From DASXKD01 sp963806145 (GTDB lineage Bacteria; Actinomycetota; Actinomycetes; Streptosporangiales; Streptosporangiaceae): DNA of 64,000 nt. Location of the stretch: assembly GCA_963806145.1 (NCBI GenBank), contig CAWDXD010000023.1, positions 62,001 through 126,000 of the forward strand. Direction: 5' to 3'. Shown here in pieces: positions 62,145-64,000 of this stretch. The notes under the pieces are model-generated. The model worked only from the letters and a program-made list of their open reading frames with translations. It was not told the DNA's origin and did not search any database. The stretch's first letter is position 1; each line of letters begins with the position of its first letter. A program made the translations under genes and the position numbers.

Positions 62145-62849
62145 ATGGAAGAGCAGCTTCTCGGCTCGACGCTCCCGGTGCTGTCGATCTGCCTCAACCC
62201 GGGGGAGAGCGTCGTCGCCGAGACCGGGGAGTTCTCCTGGATGACCGACTCGATCCAGATGTCCACCGGCATGGGCGGCTCGGCGCTGTTCCTGTCCAGC
62301 TACACGGCCACCGACAGCGCCGGGACCATCGCGTTTGCGGCGAAGCTGCCGGGCAGCATTCTCGGCATCGATGTGGGCCCGCAGCACGAGTACCTGGTAC
62401 ACCGGCACGGGTTCCTGGCCGGCACCGCGGGGACCGAGATCTCCGCCGGATTCCAGCAGTCCTTCTCCGCCGGGATCTTCGGCGGCGAGGGTTTCGTGCT
62501 GCAGCGCGTGGCCGGCCAGGGCCGGGCCTGGATCGAGCTGGCCGGTGAGGTGGTCAGGTACGACCTGGCCGCCGGCCAGTCGCTGCGGGCGCATCCCGGG
62601 CACGTGGGGATGTTCACCGCCTCGGTCTTCTTCCAGGTGATGCGGGTTCCGGGGGTCACCAACCGGTACTTCGGCGGGGATGCACATCACTTCGCGGTGC
62701 TGTCCGGCCCGGGCGCCGTCTGGCTGCAGTCGATGCCCCTGCCCGTGCTCGCCGCCTCACTGGCGCCCTACCTCCCCCAGGCGCAAGGCGGCCACACCGC
62801 CACCGAGAGTGATGTGACCGGCGCGATCATCGGCGACCTGCTGCGCTGA
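62145..62849 (+). CDS. AIM24 family protein (TIGR00266)
   Basis: A 234-residue beta-rich protein: SICLNPGESVVAETGEFSWM, FLSSYTATDSAGTIAFAAKL, PGSILGIDVGPQHEYLVHRH and SVFFQVMRVPGVTNRYFGGD. Homologues exist in bacteria and yeast mitochondria (Aim24), where they affect membrane protein organisation; the bacterial role is unclear. The ATG at 62145 follows GAAAGGA; the frame is open further upstream without family support. It is 39 bp from the lipoprotein gene. Confidence 0.88.
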   Translation: MEEQLLGSTLPVLSICLNPGESVVAETGEFSWMTDSIQMSTGMGGSALFLSSYTATDSAGTIAFAAKLPGSILGIDVGPQHEYLVHRHGFLAGTAGTEISAGFQQSFSAGIFGGEGFVLQRVAGQGRAWIELAGEVVRYDLAAGQSLRAHPGHVGMFTASVFFQVMRVPGVTNRYFGGDAHHFAVLSGPGAVWLQSMPLPVLAASLAPYLPQAQGGHTATESDVTGAIIGDLLR

Positions 62850-62888
62850 GCAGCCGCTTTCGTCACTTCAACCACAAAGGACAAGACA

Positions 62889-63674
62889 ATGGATGTTCAC
62901 TTTCCCGGCCGGATGGCCGGCGTCCTGGCGGTGGCCGCGCTGCTCGTGGCCGGGTGCGGTGGCGGGTCGGGTAACTCGGGCGGGTCGGGCGGCTCGGGCG
63001 CGTCCGGCGGCTCGGGCTCTGGCTCCGGCACGCAGTCCAGCAGTTCAAGCTCGTCCGGCGGTTCGACCACGTCGGCTGGCTCGACCCTGTTCCCGGTCGC
63101 GGTCGGCGAGAAGTGGGTATACGTCAGCCACCTGGGCGTTGGCGGATCGTCCACGGTCACGAACACGATCAAGGCCGTCAAGCCGGTGTCCGGCGGCGAC
63201 CTGGTCACCATGGCCGACGCCAACCACATCGCCGGGGTGACCAAGCCCACCCAGGTGACCTACATGTTCTACTCAGACGGCTCCATCGGCGTCCCCTTCA
63301 CGCAGTTCGAGGGGGGCAAGGTGACGATCAAGTCGGGCAGCATCGTGTGGCCCTCGGCGTCGCAGATCGCGTCCGGCCAGTCGCACTCCTCGGTGCTCGC
63401 CATCTCGTTCAAGACCAGCGGCCAGACTCTCAACGAGAAGGTCCACGTCACGGTCAAGGGCGGCGGGACGCAGAGCGTGACCGTGCCGGCCGGGACCTAT
63501 CAGGCCACCGTGGTGGACCAGAGCATGGCGGAGACCGTCCTCGGGCACCGGGTGGACACCGTGGTCCGTACCTGGCTGGCGCCCGGTGTCGGCCCGGTGC
63601 AGTCCGAGGTCCTCGACCAGGGCAGCGTCGGGGGCGTGCTGGTCCGCCAGGAACTGAAGTCGTTCACCAAGTAG
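62889..63674 (+). CDS. Lipoprotein with Gly/Ser-rich linker, hypothetical
   Basis: A 261-residue exported protein. A short signal peptide ends in the lipobox LLVAGC (lipidated Cys about residue 23), followed by a Gly/Ser linker of about 40 residues. The mature domain is beta-rich (STLFPVAVGEKWVYVSHLGV; SVTVPAGTYQATVVDQSMAE; TVVRTWLAPGVGPVQSEVLD), similar in layout to actinobacterial DUF-type surface lipoproteins. Ribosome site AAAGGA. Function unknown. Confidence 0.75.
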   Translation: MDVHFPGRMAGVLAVAALLVAGCGGGSGNSGGSGGSGASGGSGSGSGTQSSSSSSSGGSTTSAGSTLFPVAVGEKWVYVSHLGVGGSSTVTNTIKAVKPVSGGDLVTMADANHIAGVTKPTQVTYMFYSDGSIGVPFTQFEGGKVTIKSGSIVWPSASQIASGQSHSSVLAISFKTSGQTLNEKVHVTVKGGGTQSVTVPAGTYQATVVDQSMAETVLGHRVDTVVRTWLAPGVGPVQSEVLDQGSVGGVLVRQELKSFTK

Positions 63675-63684
63675 CTGTGCCGGC

Positions 63685-63785
63685 CCGGGGGGAGCGACCC
63701 CCCGGAACCCCCCGATGGCCTACGGCCCGGTTCCTTCGTCACCGGGCCGGGGCCCCGCCGGCCCGGGGGAGCGACCCCCCGGGCC
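63685..63785 (+). repeat. Two-hairpin dispersed repeat (family 1) after the lipoprotein gene
   Basis: The core GAGCGACCCCCCGGAACCCC is followed by the hairpin CGGCCCGGT (63724-63732) / ACCGGGCCG (63742-63750). A partial second core (CGGGGGAGCGACCCCCCGGG) lies at 63764-63783. It is located where a terminator is expected. Confidence 0.75.
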
Positions 63786-63846
63786 ACACCAGCCACCGCA
63801 CCGGCCGGGCACCGACCGCCCCGGCCGGTGCGGTCTATTGCCTGGC

Positions 63847-64000
63847 TCAGGTGAGCTCGATCAGCGGGAACGCGCGGTGGCGGCGCGGCGGGATGAGGAA
63901 GTTCTGCCGCCGGGTCGCGGTGATGAAGCGCTCAAGCCCGTTGGCCGTGGGGTCCACGCCGAACTCGTTCTGCAGGTCGAGCGACGCCTGGTGGATGCGC
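63847..64000 (-). CDS. C-terminal end of an unidentified protein, 5' part outside window
   Basis: The last 50 codons of a minus-strand gene entering from the right edge: RIHQASLDLQNEFGVDPTAN, then GLERFITATRRQNFLIPPRH and a tail ending LIELT. Coding is supported by codon usage and the clean stop at 63847, but the family is not recognised. Confidence 0.5.
   Translation of the reverse strand, partial: RIHQASLDLQNEFGVDPTANGLERFITATRRQNFLIPPRRHRAFPLIELT

Overview
The window reads as chromosome of a high-GC Gram-positive actinomycete. G+C is very high throughout, GTG starts are common, and many genes overlap as ATGA, GTGA or TGATG. Actinobacterial families recur: XRE/DUF5753 with DUF397, PspC/DUF1707, large LuxR regulators with an ATPase, SAM methyltransferases, DUF222/HNH remnants. 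A soil or litter relative of the Streptosporangiales/Streptomycetes would fit, but no rRNA or tRNA is present to settle this.

Layout. 1-4.6 kb: the N-terminal end of a CO-dehydrogenase-type molybdenum subunit, a histidine-ammonia-lyase-like protein with an altered MIO triad, and small membrane proteins. 4.6-5.8 kb: an XRE/DUF5753 regulator convergent with a DUF397 gene across a shared hairpin. 6.0-14.0 kb (minus strand): a group 1h type [NiFe]-hydrogenase operon (small subunit, large subunit, NifU-plus-cysteine-ribbon protein, DUF5947, DUF6084, a conserved hypothetical and a 34-residue peptide). 14.3-22.7 kb (plus strand): its maturation arm, with a divergent HTH regulator, YceI, two GmhA-like SIS proteins around a second HypC-like protein, the peptidase, hypC, hypD, hypE, hypA, hypB and an MBL-fold hydrolase. 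hypF faces it on the minus strand. 25-31 kb: pgeF-murD, an FAD oxidase, a hemerythrin, RsmD-like and other methyltransferases, a haloalkane-dehalogenase-like hydrolase. 32-37 kb: a secreted protein, a coiled-coil protein, a HAD phosphatase and an HtrA-like protease. 37-44 kb: a LuxR regulator, an MFS transporter, DUF4230 and two gene remnants. 44-48 kb: an FAD/Fe-S 2-hydroxyacid oxidase divergent from an alanine/serine-glyoxylate aminotransferase. 48-57.5 kb: two two-component systems, one with an ABC exporter and one with PspC/DUF1707, plus a CocE-type hydrolase. 57.5-64 kb: a methyltransferase, an acetylxylan-esterase-like protein, an Xre-NB-ARC-TPR-LuxR regulator, AIM24, a lipoprotein and a truncated gene at the edge.

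How it works together. The hydrogenase operon and its maturation arm diverge from one 294-bp region and should build and run a high-affinity H2-oxidising enzyme. With the CoxL-type gene this suggests trace-gas oxidation during starvation. The most unusual parts are: (i) two SIS proteins whose losses are complementary, one keeping the catalytic Glu/His but not the phosphate loop and the other the reverse, suggesting a composite enzyme; (ii) a dispersed two-hairpin repeat whose second stem changes sequence but keeps pairing, and which has entered several coding regions, including a 26-codon in-frame duplication in the second HypC-like protein; and (iii) seven apparent one-base frameshifts in unrelated genes, most simply explained as indels in a draft sequence.
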